The position numbers and the translations under genes were made by a program. The notes under the pieces were generated by a model. The model saw only the letters and a list, made by a program, of their open reading frames with translations, was not told where the DNA came from and did no database searches. Positions 6,922 through 15,400 of a stretch of 64,000 nucleotides of DNA are shown one piece after another; the stretch's first letter is position 1, and every line of letters begins with the position of its first letter. This DNA comes from Streptomyces sp. WAC 01529. GTDB lineage: Bacteria > Actinomycetota > Actinomycetes > Streptomycetales > Streptomycetaceae. The stretch spans positions 2,057,001-2,121,000 of the forward strand of contig NZ_CP029617.1 in NCBI RefSeq assembly GCF_003945545.1, read 5' to 3'.

Positions 6922-8977
6922 GCTGAGGCGCTTCGGCAGGGGGAAGCTGCCACGCGCCGCGCTCGTCGCGCTCCTGCTGCTGCCCCTGCTGTACGGCGCG
7001 CTGTACCTGTGCTCCTTCTGGGACCCGTACGGCCGGCTCGACCGCATCCCCGTGGCGCTCGTCAACGACGACAAGGGGGCCACCGCACAGGGCAAGAAGC
7101 TTCAGGCGGGCGACTCCATCGTCGACGGGCTGCACGAGAGCAAGACCTTCGAGTGGCACGAGGTGAGTGACGCCGAGGCACGCCGGGGCGTGGAGGACGG
7201 GACGTACTACCTGTCGCTCACCATGCCGTCGGACTTCAGCAAGCGCATCGCGTCGAGTTCGGGGGAGTCTCCGGAGACGGGCGCTCTGCGGGTGCGTACG
7301 AACGACGCCAACAACTACATCGTCGGGCAGATCTCGCGGACGGTCTTCTCCGAAGTGCGCAGGGCCGCGTCGACCAAAGCCTCGCGCTCCTTCCTCGACA
7401 AGATCTTCATCTCGTTCTCCGACATCCACGACAAGACCCAGAAGGCCGCCGAGGGCGCCGACCGGCTCGAAGGCGGCATCGGCAAGGCCGAGAAGGGCAC
7501 CAAGGACCTCGCGAAGGGGCTGGGGGACGCCAAGAAGGGCAGCGGCGACCTGGCATCGGGCATCAAGAAGCTCCACAAGGGCGCGGGTGAACTGAAGGAC
7601 GGCTCCAGGCGGGTCGCGGACGGTACGCACAAGCTCGCGGGCAAGGTGAACGGCACCGCGGACAAGGTGCGGCCCTTCCTGAAGGACAACGGCAAGACCA
7701 TCGGGGACACCGCCCAGTTGGTCGCCGACTCCTCCAAGGCGATGCGCCGCAACCTCGACGACTGGGTCAGGCTCGCGCCCGGGGCCGCCAAGGACGCCGA
7801 GAAGAGCTCCAAGGTCATCGGCGACCTCTACACGAAGCGGTGCGAGAAGGCTCCGGTGCCCGACCCCGGCTGCCCCGAGTTGAAGGAGGCCAAGAAGGCC
7901 GCCGAGAACGTGTCGGCCATCGCGGACGACATGAACACCTTGATCAAGGACCAGCGGGGCGACGTCAAGAAGCTCGACAAGCACCTGGCCACCCTCCAGA
8001 AGAAGTCGCAGGCGCTCGCCGACCGCGCCCCGCACCTCGACGAGGACCTGGAGAAGGCCGTCACCCGGATCAACCAGCTCGACAAGGGCGCGGGCAAGGT
8101 CGCCGACGGCGCCAGGAAGCTGCACACGGGCCTCGGCACCGCCAAGACGGGGGCCAAGGACCTCGACTCGGGCATCGGCAAGCTGCAGACGGGCGCGAAC
8201 GACCTCAAGGGCGGCATGTTCAAGCTGGCCGACGGCTCGGCGAAGCTCTCCGGCGGGCTGCACGACGGCGTCAAGAAGATCCCCGACTACGACAAGAAGG
8301 ACCGCGACGAGCGCACCGACGTCATGGCCGACCCCGTGCAGCTCGCCTCCCGGTCGATGCACAAGGCGCCCAACTACGGCACGGGCTTCGCGCCCTACTT
8401 CATCCCGCTGTCCCTGTGGGTCGGCGCGATGGTGGCGTACATGGTGATCCAGCCCCTCAACCGGCGCGCGCTCGCCGCGGGCGCCTCCGCGTGGCGCATC
8501 GCGCTGGCGGGCTGGCTGCCAGTGGCAGCCCTCGGGGTCCTCCAGACGGCCGCCCTGATGTCCGTACTGCACTGGGGCCTCGGCCTCCAGATGGCCAGGG
8601 CGGCCGGCACGATCGGCTTCCTCTGCCTGGTCACGGCCTGCTTCGCGGCCATCGTGCAGTGGCTCAACGCCCGCTTCGGGGCGGCCGGGCGGATCCTCGT
8701 CCTCGCCGCGCTGATGCTCCAGCTGACGTCGGCGGGCGGCACCTATCCGGTGCAGACCAGCCCCGGCTTCTTCGGCGCGATCCACCCCTTCCTGCCGATG
8801 ACCCACGTCGTCGACGCCCTCCGGAGGCTGATCACTGGCGGCGGCCTCGGCCCCGTCTGGCAGGCCTGCGCCGTCCTGACGGCGTTCACGCTGGGCGCGC
8901 TCGCGCTCACCGCGCTCTCCGCGCACCGCAAGCAGGTGTGGACCCTGGACCGGCTGCACCCGGAGCTGACCCTGTGA
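6893..8977 (+). CDS. YhgE/Pip domain membrane protein
   Basis: A 694-residue protein with an N-terminal helix (about residues 23-42), a long extracytoplasmic part and about five C-terminal helices (FAPYFIPLSLWVGAM onward), the YhgE/Pip layout (phage-infection-protein family, ABC-2-like membrane domain). The middle region (about residues 185-245 and 395-450) repeats a heptad-like pattern of small residues (ADRLEGGIGKAEKGTKDLAK), characteristic of this family. Homologues are linked to type VII secretion, phage adsorption or export, but the substrate here is unknown. The ATG at 6893 lies inside the ATPase gene, so the two are translationally coupled. Confidence 0.85.
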   Translation: MRSPKLAALELRRFGRGKLPRAALVALLLLPLLYGALYLCSFWDPYGRLDRIPVALVNDDKGATAQGKKLQAGDSIVDGLHESKTFEWHEVSDAEARRGVEDGTYYLSLTMPSDFSKRIASSSGESPETGALRVRTNDANNYIVGQISRTVFSEVRRAASTKASRSFLDKIFISFSDIHDKTQKAAEGADRLEGGIGKAEKGTKDLAKGLGDAKKGSGDLASGIKKLHKGAGELKDGSRRVADGTHKLAGKVNGTADKVRPFLKDNGKTIGDTAQLVADSSKAMRRNLDDWVRLAPGAAKDAEKSSKVIGDLYTKRCEKAPVPDPGCPELKEAKKAAENVSAIADDMNTLIKDQRGDVKKLDKHLATLQKKSQALADRAPHLDEDLEKAVTRINQLDKGAGKVADGARKLHTGLGTAKTGAKDLDSGIGKLQTGANDLKGGMFKLADGSAKLSGGLHDGVKKIPDYDKKDRDERTDVMADPVQLASRSMHKAPNYGTGFAPYFIPLSLWVGAMVAYMVIQPLNRRALAAGASAWRIALAGWLPVAALGVLQTAALMSVLHWGLGLQMARAAGTIGFLCLVTACFAAIVQWLNARFGAAGRILVLAALMLQLTSAGGTYPVQTSPGFFGAIHPFLPMTHVVDALRRLITGGGLGPVWQACAVLTAFTLGALALTALSAHRKQVWTLDRLHPELTL

Positions 8978-9024
8978 GCGCGACACGGCCGGGGAGCCCG
9001 GCGAGACCTGTGAGAATCAAGACC

Positions 9025-9645
9025 ATGGACAGCAGTGCAGGCAGCACCCGCCGCGAGGCCACCCGGCAGAAGCTCTACGAGGCGGCCGTCACCCTCATCG
9101 CGGAGCAGGGTTTCTCCGCCACGACGGTCGACGAGATCGCCGAGCGGGCCGGGGTCGCGAAGGGCACCGTCTACTACAACTTCGCGAGCAAATCGGTCCT
9201 CTTCGAAGAGCTGCTGCGGCACGGCGTGGGCCTGTTGACCGCCTCCCTGAAGGAAGCGGCCGAGGCGACGGAGAAGAGCGGCGGCAGCAAGGTCGACGCC
9301 CTGGACGCGATGATCAGGGCCGGTCTCGTCTTCATCAACCGCTACCCCGCCTTCACCCAGCTGTACGTCGCCGAGCTGTGGCGCACCAACCGGGCCTGGC
9401 AGTCCACCCTCCTGGTCGTCAGGCAGCAGGCCGTCGCCGTGGTCGAGGACGTCCTGCGCGGGGGCGTGGAGAACGGCGAGCTGAGCGACGAGATCGACAT
9501 CCCACTGACGGCCGCCGCGCTCGTCGGCATGGTGCTTGTGGCCGCCCTCGACTGGCAGGCCTTCCAGCCGCAGCGCTCCCTGGACGAGGTGCACGCGGCG
9601 CTCTCGCGGCTGTTGCAGGGCCGGGTGAGCGGCACGCGCGCGTAG
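9025..9645 (+). CDS. TetR/AcrR family transcriptional regulator
   Basis: This 206-residue protein has an N-terminal TetR helix-turn-helix at about residues 10-57 (ATRQKLYEAAVTLIAEQG, then FSATTVDEIAERAGVAKGTVYYNFASK) and a helical ligand-binding C-terminus. It follows the YhgE/Pip gene by 47 bp and probably belongs to the same transcript. It is therefore likely to repress that transcript through the dyad at 6080-6093. The GTG at 9010 is an alternative start (adding VRIKT). Neither start has a strong Shine-Dalgarno sequence. The inducer is unknown. Confidence 0.88.
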   Translation: MDSSAGSTRREATRQKLYEAAVTLIAEQGFSATTVDEIAERAGVAKGTVYYNFASKSVLFEELLRHGVGLLTASLKEAAEATEKSGGSKVDALDAMIRAGLVFINRYPAFTQLYVAELWRTNRAWQSTLLVVRQQAVAVVEDVLRGGVENGELSDEIDIPLTAAALVGMVLVAALDWQAFQPQRSLDEVHAALSRLLQGRVSGTRA

Positions 9646-9668
9646 CGCGCACGGCAGCGCGCACGACG

Positions 9669-9715
9669 GCGCCGGTCCGGTGCCCCCTGTTCTCCAGGCG
9701 GCACCGGACCGGCGC
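9669..9715 (+). terminator. Hairpin terminator after the TetR gene
   Basis: A perfect 16-bp stem (GCGCCGGTCCGGTGCC and its complement) with a 15-base loop, followed by TTTCC, 23 bp after the TetR stop. It fits an intrinsic terminator for the ABC-YhgE-TetR transcript. Confidence 0.8.
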
Positions 9716-9936
9716 TTTCCTCGTGTCCCCCCGAACCCCCGTTCGCCCCCCGGGTGGTCGCCCCCCGAGTCACCCCCGTACCTCGCTCCCGCCTCGCGGC
9801 GGGAGGAGCGGCCAAGGGCGCGGCGCGGTTCCGCCGCCCCGTGTCGGCGGTACCGGCGCCGTGCCCTTCTCCGTGCCCCACACTCTGCCGTCCGCGCAGG
9901 TGGGGGCCCATCCGCGCGCGTACTCATCTCGCGATC
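9716..9936. other. Non-coding stretch before the DUF4126 gene
   Basis: No convincing gene is seen between the TetR terminator and the MacR-like box. The frame leading into the DUF4126 gene is open here, but it is Pro/Arg-rich and lacks the family sequence. A GTACTCA half-site lies at 9920-9926. Confidence 0.5.
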
Positions 9937-9952
9937 TAGGTACACGTACTCA
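9937..9952. promoter_or_regulatory. MacR-like box upstream of the DUF4126 gene
   Basis: TAGGTACACGTACTCA matches 12 of the 14 defined positions of the 16-bp MacR box I recall for the Streptomyces MacRS system (TGAGTAC, two bases, GTACTCA). A second half-site GTACTCA lies just upstream at 9920-9926. The dyad centre is about 63 bases before the likely leaderless start at 10008, a typical activator position. MacR itself is encoded in this window (32099-32851). Confidence 0.5.
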
Positions 9953-10007
9953 GGAGTGCGCGCTCATCCCCAGGCCGGCCCGCCCCGGAGTGGTTACGAT
10001 CACGTCC

Positions 10008-10622
10008 GTGTCCGTACTCCCCCTGGTGTTCACCAGCGGCTGGGCGAGCGGGATCAACGCGTACGCCGTTGTCCTGCTGCTCGGCGTCTTCGGCGCGACC
10101 GGGATCAGCGACGAGGTCCCCGAGGCGCTTCAGCGGCCGGATGTGCTGATCGCCGCCGGTGTGCTCTTCGTCTGTGAGGCCGTCGCCGACAAGATCCCGT
10201 ACGTCGACTCGGTCTGGGACTCGGTGCACACCGTGATCCGGCCGGTGTCCGGAGCCGTGGTGGGGGCGCTCCTCGCGGGGCAGAGCGGGTCCCTTCCTGA
10301 CCTCGCCGCGGGGGCCGTCGGCGGGTCGACGGCGCTGGCGAGCCACGCGGTGAAGGCCGGGACGCGGATGGCGATCAACACCTCGCCCGAGCCGTTCAGC
10401 AACGTCGTGATGAGCACGGCCGAGGACCTCGGGGTCGGCGGGATCATCTCCTTCGCGATGTTCTACCCGGAGGCCGCCGCGATCATCGCGGCGGTGCTCC
10501 TGCTGCTCGGCCTGTTCGTGCTGTTCTTCCTCGTCTCGCGCATCCGCCGGTTCCTGCGGCGCAGGGCGCAGCGGCGCGAGGAGAGGCGGCTCGCGGCGCG
10601 CACGGGGCCGCCACCGCCCTGA
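10008..10622 (+). CDS. DUF4126 family membrane protein
   Basis: A 204-residue protein with several hydrophobic helices (about residues 3-30, 42-60, 75-95, 145-175) and a basic C-terminal tail. The segments SGWASGINAYAVVLLLG and VDSVWDSVHTVIRPVSGAVVGALLAG match DUF4126, a family of unknown function. Of the possible starts, GTG 10008 is chosen because TACGAT, a good -10 hexamer, ends seven bases before it, which suggests a leaderless transcript. GTG 9990 is the alternative. A MacR-like box sits at 9937-9952, so control by MacRS is proposed. Confidence 0.8.
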   Translation: MSVLPLVFTSGWASGINAYAVVLLLGVFGATGISDEVPEALQRPDVLIAAGVLFVCEAVADKIPYVDSVWDSVHTVIRPVSGAVVGALLAGQSGSLPDLAAGAVGGSTALASHAVKAGTRMAINTSPEPFSNVVMSTAEDLGVGGIISFAMFYPEAAAIIAAVLLLLGLFVLFFLVSRIRRFLRRRAQRREERRLAARTGPPPP

Positions 10623-10641
10623 GGCCGGGGCCGCGGCGTGA

Positions 10642-10664
10642 CTGTCGGTGGCGGCCGATAAAGT
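10642..10664 (+). promoter_or_regulatory. DNA-damage-type (RecA-NDp/PafBC-like) leaderless promoter
   Basis: CTGTCGGTGGC at 10642-10652 and TAAAGT at 10659-10664 fit the promoter class described for recA and other repair genes in actinomycetes (TTGTCRGTG, eight bases, TAnnnT). The only deviation is the first base. The -10 ends seven bases before the ATG at 10672, so the transcript should be leaderless. Confidence 0.65.
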
Positions 10665-10671
10665 CCCTGGC

Positions 10672-12171
10672 ATGGCACGGATTGTGGTGATCGGCGCCGG
10701 GATGGGCGCCATGACGGCCGCCGCCCGGCTGGCCGTCGCGGGCCACCGGGTGGTGGTGTACGAGCGCGGGCGGACGTACGGCGGCTCGCTCGGCGTGGTC
10801 GAGCGTGACGGGTTCACCTTCGACACCGGCCCGGGACTCCTCCCGCTCCCCGCGGTCTACCGCGACGTGTTCGTCAAGACCGGCAAGGAGCCCCTGGAGA
10901 AGTGCGTCACGCTCTCCCAGGTGGAGCCCGCCGTGCGCCATGTCTTCGCCGACGGCACCACGACCGACCTGCCGAACGCCTCTCGCGCGGGCGTCGGCGA
11001 GGCCCTGGACGCGGCCCTCGGCGACGGCGCGGGCGCCCGCTGGGCGGCGTTCATGAACCGCGCGCGGGAGACCTGGGATCGCACCCGCCGCCCCCTCCTG
11101 GAAGAGCCCCTGTACGCGAACTGGCAGGTGCTCGGCGCCCGCGAGCCGTACCCCGCGGTGCCCCACAAGCGCCTGCTGCGCCGCGAGCGCCGCGCGGCCA
11201 CGCTCGCTGAGATCGGCGCTCTCGAGCTGGGCGGCGACGCCCGCCTGTCCGCGCTCCTGGAGCAGTTCGCCCTCGCGCAGGGCCTCGATCCCCGGACGGC
11301 CCCGGCGAGCGCGGCCGTCCTGCCGTACCTGGAGCAGACCTTCGGCACCTGGTCGGTGCGGGGCGGTATGCGGGCGCTGGCCACCGCGGTGTACGAGCGG
11401 TGCCTGGCCCGTCGGGTCGAGTTCGTGTTCGATGCGGCGGTGGTCCGGATCGTCGAGAAGGACGGCCGTGCGGCGGGCGTGGAGCTGGCGGACGGTACGA
11501 CGGCCGACGCGGACTTCGTGGTCGCCGGAGTGGCCCCCACCGCCCTGCGCCAAATGCTCTCCGGCGTGGACATCCGGGCGGAGGGTGACGTCCCCCCGCG
11601 TGCCGGGCTCCCCAGCCGTCTGACGGTCCTCCTCGCCCTGTCCGGCGCCCGCCCCGAGGGCACCCCGCACCGGACGGTGGTGCACTCCGCCGACCGTCAG
11701 GACGAGTTGGGCCGCCTCTTCGGGGAGCGCCCCGGACTCCCCGCCTCCCCCACGGTCACGGTGCTGCGCCCCGACGACCCGGACCTCACGCCCGACAGCG
11801 CGCACGAGGCGGTGACGCTCACGGCGACGGTGCCCGCGCACCTGGAGGTGACCCCGGCCGATGTGGAGCGGGTGATCTCCCGCGCCGAGGCCGCGGTCCC
11901 CGGGCTGCGCGAGCGCCTCCTGTGGCACGAGGTGCGCACCCCGGCCGACATCGCGGAGGCCACCGGCGCCGAGGGCGGCGCGGTCCCGGCCCCGGCGCTC
12001 GCCGCGGCCGGCGGAAAGCTCCTGCACCCGGCCAACAGCACCCGCATGCCGGGCCTGTTCGCGGTCGGCGGCTGGTCGCACCCCGGCGGCGGCCTGCCCC
12101 ACGCGGGCATGTCGGGCGCGCTGGTGGCGGGGCTGATCGTCGAGGGGCCGGAGTTCCGCGGCTCGCAGTGA
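10672..12171 (+). CDS. CrtI-like FAD-dependent oxidoreductase
   Basis: This 499-residue flavoprotein starts with a dinucleotide-binding fold (IVVIGAGMGAMTAAARLA, residues 4-21, then VVYERG) and ends with the FAD-contacting motif of the phytoene-desaturase/amine-oxidase group (GGWSHPGGGLPHAGMSGALVAG, broken after 20 residues for display: last letters AG). No carotenoid genes are nearby, so a carotenoid role is not supported. The closest class is the broad NAD(P)/FAD-dependent oxidoreductase family. Start ATG 10672 has no Shine-Dalgarno sequence but sits seven bases after a -10 hexamer. The promoter type hints at induction by DNA damage. Confidence 0.8.
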   Translation: MARIVVIGAGMGAMTAAARLAVAGHRVVVYERGRTYGGSLGVVERDGFTFDTGPGLLPLPAVYRDVFVKTGKEPLEKCVTLSQVEPAVRHVFADGTTTDLPNASRAGVGEALDAALGDGAGARWAAFMNRARETWDRTRRPLLEEPLYANWQVLGAREPYPAVPHKRLLRRERRAATLAEIGALELGGDARLSALLEQFALAQGLDPRTAPASAAVLPYLEQTFGTWSVRGGMRALATAVYERCLARRVEFVFDAAVVRIVEKDGRAAGVELADGTTADADFVVAGVAPTALRQMLSGVDIRAEGDVPPRAGLPSRLTVLLALSGARPEGTPHRTVVHSADRQDELGRLFGERPGLPASPTVTVLRPDDPDLTPDSAHEAVTLTATVPAHLEVTPADVERVISRAEAAVPGLRERLLWHEVRTPADIAEATGAEGGAVPAPALAAAGGKLLHPANSTRMPGLFAVGGWSHPGGGLPHAGMSGALVAGLIVEGPEFRGSQ

Positions 12172-12204
12172 CAGTGCCGCCCTCCGGAGAGGCTCAGCAG
12201 GGCC

Positions 12205-13095
12205 TCAGTAGCGGTACTGCTGCCCGTTGTGGCCGGAGTGCCCCTGACCGTCGGCGGGCCCGTCCTGGTAGGGGTACGGCTGCTCCTGCGGGAGTTCACC
12301 GCCGTAGGGCTCGTCGGTGGTGCGCTGGTGGGGCACCCAGACACCGCCGGGCGGGGTGTCGGTGTAGGCCTCGCCGAGCCCCGGCCCCCCGAGCCCCGAC
12401 TCGCCGAGCCCGCCGTAGGTGTCGCCGCCGTACGGGGCGTAGCTCTGCTGATCGCTCTGCTGGTCGCCGTACGCGTCGTAGCCCTGCCCGGCGCCATAGG
12501 TCTGCGTGCCCACGTACGGATCGGAGTACGCGGCGTACTGCTGGTGCCCGGTCTCGTCGTAGCCGTAGCTCTGCTGGTCGTAGCCGGTGTAGGCCGCGGC
12601 GTCATAGCCCTGGCCGTCACCCTGATAGGTGTCGCCCGCGGCCGGCGGGGCGTACGCCGCGTCGCTGTACACGCCGTACTGCCCGGTGTCGTCGGGCAGC
12701 GGCTCCGGTGCGTAGACGCCCGGGTCGTGCGCGGGCGGCGGCGGGACCTGCTCGTACTCCAGATCGGAGACCTGGAGCGCCGGTTCCGTCACCGGCGCGG
12801 CGGCCCGCGACGGCTTCTTGCGGCGCTTGCTGAGCCCCGGCTTCCCGCCGAGCGCCCAGCCGGTGGAGAAGCCCCGGCGGAACGAGAGCGTCACATACGT
12901 CTGGCCCGTGGCGAAGGCGATGGCGCCGACCGCGATGACCCACACCGCCGGCAGCAGCACGCCGACGACGACACCGAGGAAGCCCACGAAGGCCAGCAGG
13001 CGCCAGCGCAGCCTGGCCTTGTACTGCAACAGGACCTCGCCGAGCAGCCACAGCGCGACGAACCCGAACGCGATGTAGAGGACCGTCCAGCCCAC
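12205..13095 (-). CDS. Membrane protein with Tyr/Gln/Gly-rich disordered tail
   Basis: A 296-residue protein with two to three N-terminal helices (residues 3-20, 34-66), a basic linker (KPGLSKRRKKPSR near 105-117) and about 170 C-terminal residues of low complexity. The tail is rich in Tyr, Gln, Gly, Asp and Pro, with recurring GYD, QQSY, YGG and DQQ units. I recognise it only as a conserved Streptomyces hypothetical protein upstream of metF. The GTG at 13095 follows GGGGAGAGG. The tail resembles prion-like or adhesive disordered regions; its function is unknown. Confidence 0.7.
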   Translation of the reverse strand: MGWTVLYIAFGFVALWLLGEVLLQYKARLRWRLLAFVGFLGVVVGVLLPAVWVIAVGAIAFATGQTYVTLSFRRGFSTGWALGGKPGLSKRRKKPSRAAAPVTEPALQVSDLEYEQVPPPPAHDPGVYAPEPLPDDTGQYGVYSDAAYAPPAAGDTYQGDGQGYDAAAYTGYDQQSYGYDETGHQQYAAYSDPYVGTQTYGAGQGYDAYGDQQSDQQSYAPYGGDTYGGLGESGLGGPGLGEAYTDTPPGGVWVPHQRTTDEPYGGELPQEQPYPYQDGPADGQGHSGHNGQQYRY

Positions 13096-13147
13096 GTACG
13101 CCCCTCTCCCCTACGGCCGCCGCCCGTGGATACGGGGGTACGGCCGT

Positions 13148-14065
13148 TCAAGCCTGCCGGTGCAGGCCAAGATTCTCGTAGATTTCCAGCGTCGCCGTGG
13201 AGTTGTTGAGCGTGATGAAGTGCAATCCCGGCACGCCTTCGGCCAGCAATCGCGCGCAGAACTCCGTCGCGAACTCGATGCCAATGGAGCGTACAGCGGC
13301 GGGATCGTCTTTCGCCGCGAGGATCCTGTCTTTCAGCTCGGCCGGGAACACGGCGTTGCTGAGCTGGGGCAGCCGGTCGAGCTGGCGGACGTTGGTGACC
13401 GGCATCATCTCGGGGATGATCGGCGTCGCGCAGCCCGCCGCCTCGACGCGGTCGCGCAGCCGCAGGTACTCCTCGGGGTCGAAGAACATCTGCGTGATCG
13501 CGTAGTCCGCGCCGGCCCGGCACTTGTCGATGAAGTGCCGGGTGTCGGACTCCCAGTCGGGCGAGCGGGGGTGCATCGCGGGGAAGGCGGCGACGCCCAC
13601 GCAGAAGTCGCCGGACTCCTTGATCAGTTCGACCAGCTCGGCGGCGTAGGTCAGGCCCTCGGGGTGCGCGACCCACTCGCCGAGCGGGTCGCCCGGCGGG
13701 TCGCCGCGGACCGCGAGCATGTTCCGGATCCCGGCGTCCGCGTACTGCCCGATGATGTTGCGCAGCTCGGCCACGGAGTGGTCGACGGCGGTCAGGTGCG
13801 CGACGGGCGTCAGGGTGGTGTCGGCGACGATCTGCTGGGTCTCCTTGACCGTGCCCGTACGCGTCGAACCGCCCGCTCCATAGGTCACGGAGACGAAGTC
13901 CGGGGCCACCGCCTCGACCCGGCGCAGCGCGTTCCACAGATTCCGCTCGCCCTTCGGGGTCTTCGGCGCGGAGAACTCGAACGAGTACGTCTTCTTGCCG
14001 GTCGCGAGCATGTCGCGCACGGTGCGTGCGCGGTCAGTCCTGGTGGAAGCTGTGCCTAGGGCCAT
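13148..14065 (-). CDS. metF: 5,10-methylenetetrahydrofolate reductase
   Basis: This 305-residue protein has the length and motifs of MetF, the FAD-dependent enzyme making 5-methyltetrahydrofolate for methionine synthesis. Visible features are the N-terminal FEFSAPKT segment with its active-site Glu, the [11 protein letters not shown] strand, MLAVRGDPP, and [13 protein letters not shown] around the FAD and folate sites. The C-terminus [10 protein letters not shown] matches family members. The ATG at 14065 lacks a Shine-Dalgarno sequence, but TTGGGG-17-TAACCT ends six bases before it, so translation is probably leaderless. Confidence 0.95.
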   Translation of the reverse strand: MALGTASTRTDRARTVRDMLATGKKTYSFEFSAPKTPKGERNLWNALRRVEAVAPDFVSVTYGAGGSTRTGTVKETQQIVADTTLTPVAHLTAVDHSVAELRNIIGQYADAGIRNMLAVRGDPPGDPLGEWVAHPEGLTYAAELVELIKESGDFCVGVAAFPAMHPRSPDWESDTRHFIDKCRAGADYAITQMFFDPEEYLRLRDRVEAAGCATPIIPEMMPVTNVRQLDRLPQLSNAVFPAELKDRILAAKDDPAAVRSIGIEFATEFCARLLAEGVPGLHFITLNNSTATLEIYENLGLHRQA

Positions 14066-14071
14066 ACGGGC

Positions 14072-14100
14072 AGGTTAGCCAGGCCTCGGCGGTCCCCCAA
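14072..14100 (-). promoter_or_regulatory. Probable vegetative leaderless promoter of metF
   Basis: On the minus strand TTGGGG (14100-14095), a 17-base spacer and TAACCT (14077-14072) are arranged like a principal-sigma-factor promoter. Only six bases separate the -10 from the metF ATG. Confidence 0.55.
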
Positions 14101-14217
14101 CCGAGTCTTGGGATTTCGCCGTATTTGCCGGTTTCTTGTCCACGGATCGGACACGGACCGGACACGGCCCGGGGCGGCGCTCGGGCACCGCCGAACCGCG
14201 GCTCGGGCGGCCGCGGC

Positions 14218-14880
14218 TCAGTCTGCCGTACGCAGCCGCTTCGCGAAGTCCGCCGCGGCCGCACCCGGGTCGTCGGCCTCGGTGATCGCCCGCACGACGA
14301 CCACGCGCCGCGCGCCCGCCTCGAGCACCTGGTCGAGGTTGCCCGCGTCGATGCCGCCGATGGCGAACCAGGGGCGGTCCGTGCCGAGCGCGGCCGTGTA
14401 GCGGACCAGGTCGAGGCCCGGGGCGTAACGGCCCGGCTTGGTGGGGGTGGGCCAGCAGGGGCCCGTGCAGAAGTAGTCCACGCCCTCCTGGGCGGCGGCC
14501 GCGGCGGCCTCGGACTCGGCGTGCGTGGAGCGGCCGATGAGCACGTCGTCGCTGCCGGCGCCGAGGATGGCGCGGGCGGCGGGGACCGGCAGGTCGCCCT
14601 GGCCGAGGTGCAGCACGTCGGCGCCGATGGCGTGCGCGACGTCCGCGCGGTCGTTCACCGCGAGGAGCTTGCCGTGGCGGCGGGCGGCGTCGGCGAAGAC
14701 CTGGAGGTGCTCCAGCTCCTCGCCGGCCTCCATGCCCTTGTCGCGCAGCTGCACGATGTCGACGCCGCCCGCGAGGACGGCGTCGAGGAACTCGGGGAGG
14801 TCTCCCTGACGCTTGCGGGCGTCCACGCACATGTAGAGCCGGGCGTCGGCGAGCTGGGCGCGCGGATGGTCGGCGGCCAT
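14218..14880 (-). CDS. thiE: Thiamine-phosphate synthase
   Basis: A 220-residue TIM-barrel protein that couples the thiazole and pyrimidine halves of thiamine. Conserved segments are VQLRDKG (residues about 44-50), [24 protein letters not shown], the phosphate-binding STHAESE, the [13 protein letters not shown] motif and the C-terminal IGGID loop. The ATG at 14880 is preferred over 14925 because GGGGGGACC precedes it and the extra residues are not family-like. The thiazole genes thiO-thiS-thiG lie 2 kb away on the other strand. No TPP element is seen directly upstream of this gene. Confidence 0.95.
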   Translation of the reverse strand: MAADHPRAQLADARLYMCVDARKRQGDLPEFLDAVLAGGVDIVQLRDKGMEAGEELEHLQVFADAARRHGKLLAVNDRADVAHAIGADVLHLGQGDLPVPAARAILGAGSDDVLIGRSTHAESEAAAAAAQEGVDYFCTGPCWPTPTKPGRYAPGLDLVRYTAALGTDRPWFAIGGIDAGNLDQVLEAGARRVVVVRAITEADDPGAAAADFAKRLRTAD

Positions 14881-14909
14881 GGAGAGGTCCCCCCGGTGTC
14901 GATGGGCGC

Positions 14910-14934
14910 GCGGGCCGCGCGTCACGCGGCCCGC
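14910..14934 (-). terminator. Hairpin after the Rv2175c-like gene
   Basis: A perfect 10-bp stem GCGGGCCGCG/CGCGGCCCGC with a 5-base loop lies between the Rv2175c-like stop (14974) and the thiE start (14880). It may end the upstream transcript or lie in the thiE leader. Confidence 0.5.
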
Positions 14935-14973
14935 ACCCCGAACGGTGTCTTCAGTCGTACGACGAACGCCTGC

Positions 14974-15339
14974 TCAGACGGCGAGCGCCTGGGCGCGGCG
15001 CTTCACCTCCGTGCCGCGATTCTCGCTCAGTGCCTGCGCGGGGGTACCGGGCAGGGACGGGTCGGGGGTGAAGAGCCACTCGAGCATCTCTTCGTCGGAG
15101 AAGCCGTCGTCCCTCAGGAGCGTCAGGGTGCCTGCCAGGCCCTTGACGACCTTGTCGCCGTCGATGAAGGCGGCCGGCACCTGAAGCGTCCGGTTCTCAC
15201 CACGGCGTACGGCGATCAGCTGGCCCTCCTTGACCAGCTGGCGCACGCGCGTGACCTCGACATCGAGCATTTCCGCGATGTCGGGGAGGTGGAGCCAGGC
15301 GGGGACGAGAGCGTCGGTCTTTGCGTCAATCTCGGTCAC
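14974..15339 (-). CDS. Rv2175c family DNA-binding protein
   Basis: A 121-residue protein closely resembling mycobacterial Rv2175c, a small winged-helix DNA-binding protein that in Mycobacterium is phosphorylated by a PASTA kinase (PknL). The helix-turn-helix lies near residues 15-55 (WLHLPDIAEMLDVEVTRVRQLV, then GQLIAVRRGENRTLQVPAAF), with a C-terminal helical part. A PASTA kinase gene lies 4 kb away (19381), echoing the mycobacterial neighbourhood, so it is a plausible phosphorylation partner. That link is inference. The start follows weakly conserved upstream sequence. Confidence 0.85.
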   Translation of the reverse strand: MTEIDAKTDALVPAWLHLPDIAEMLDVEVTRVRQLVKEGQLIAVRRGENRTLQVPAAFIDGDKVVKGLAGTLTLLRDDGFSDEEMLEWLFTPDPSLPGTPAQALSENRGTEVKRRAQALAV

Positions 15340-15400
15340 GGGGCAAGGGTATCTCCGGCCGGGGGCGTGGGCGTGCGGGGCGCTCCTGTGGGGGAGCGTT

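Noticed and set aside
10672..12171. Carotenoid phytoene desaturase
   Set aside because: The fold is CrtI-like, but no phytoene synthase or other carotenoid gene is nearby, so only a general flavoprotein call is made.
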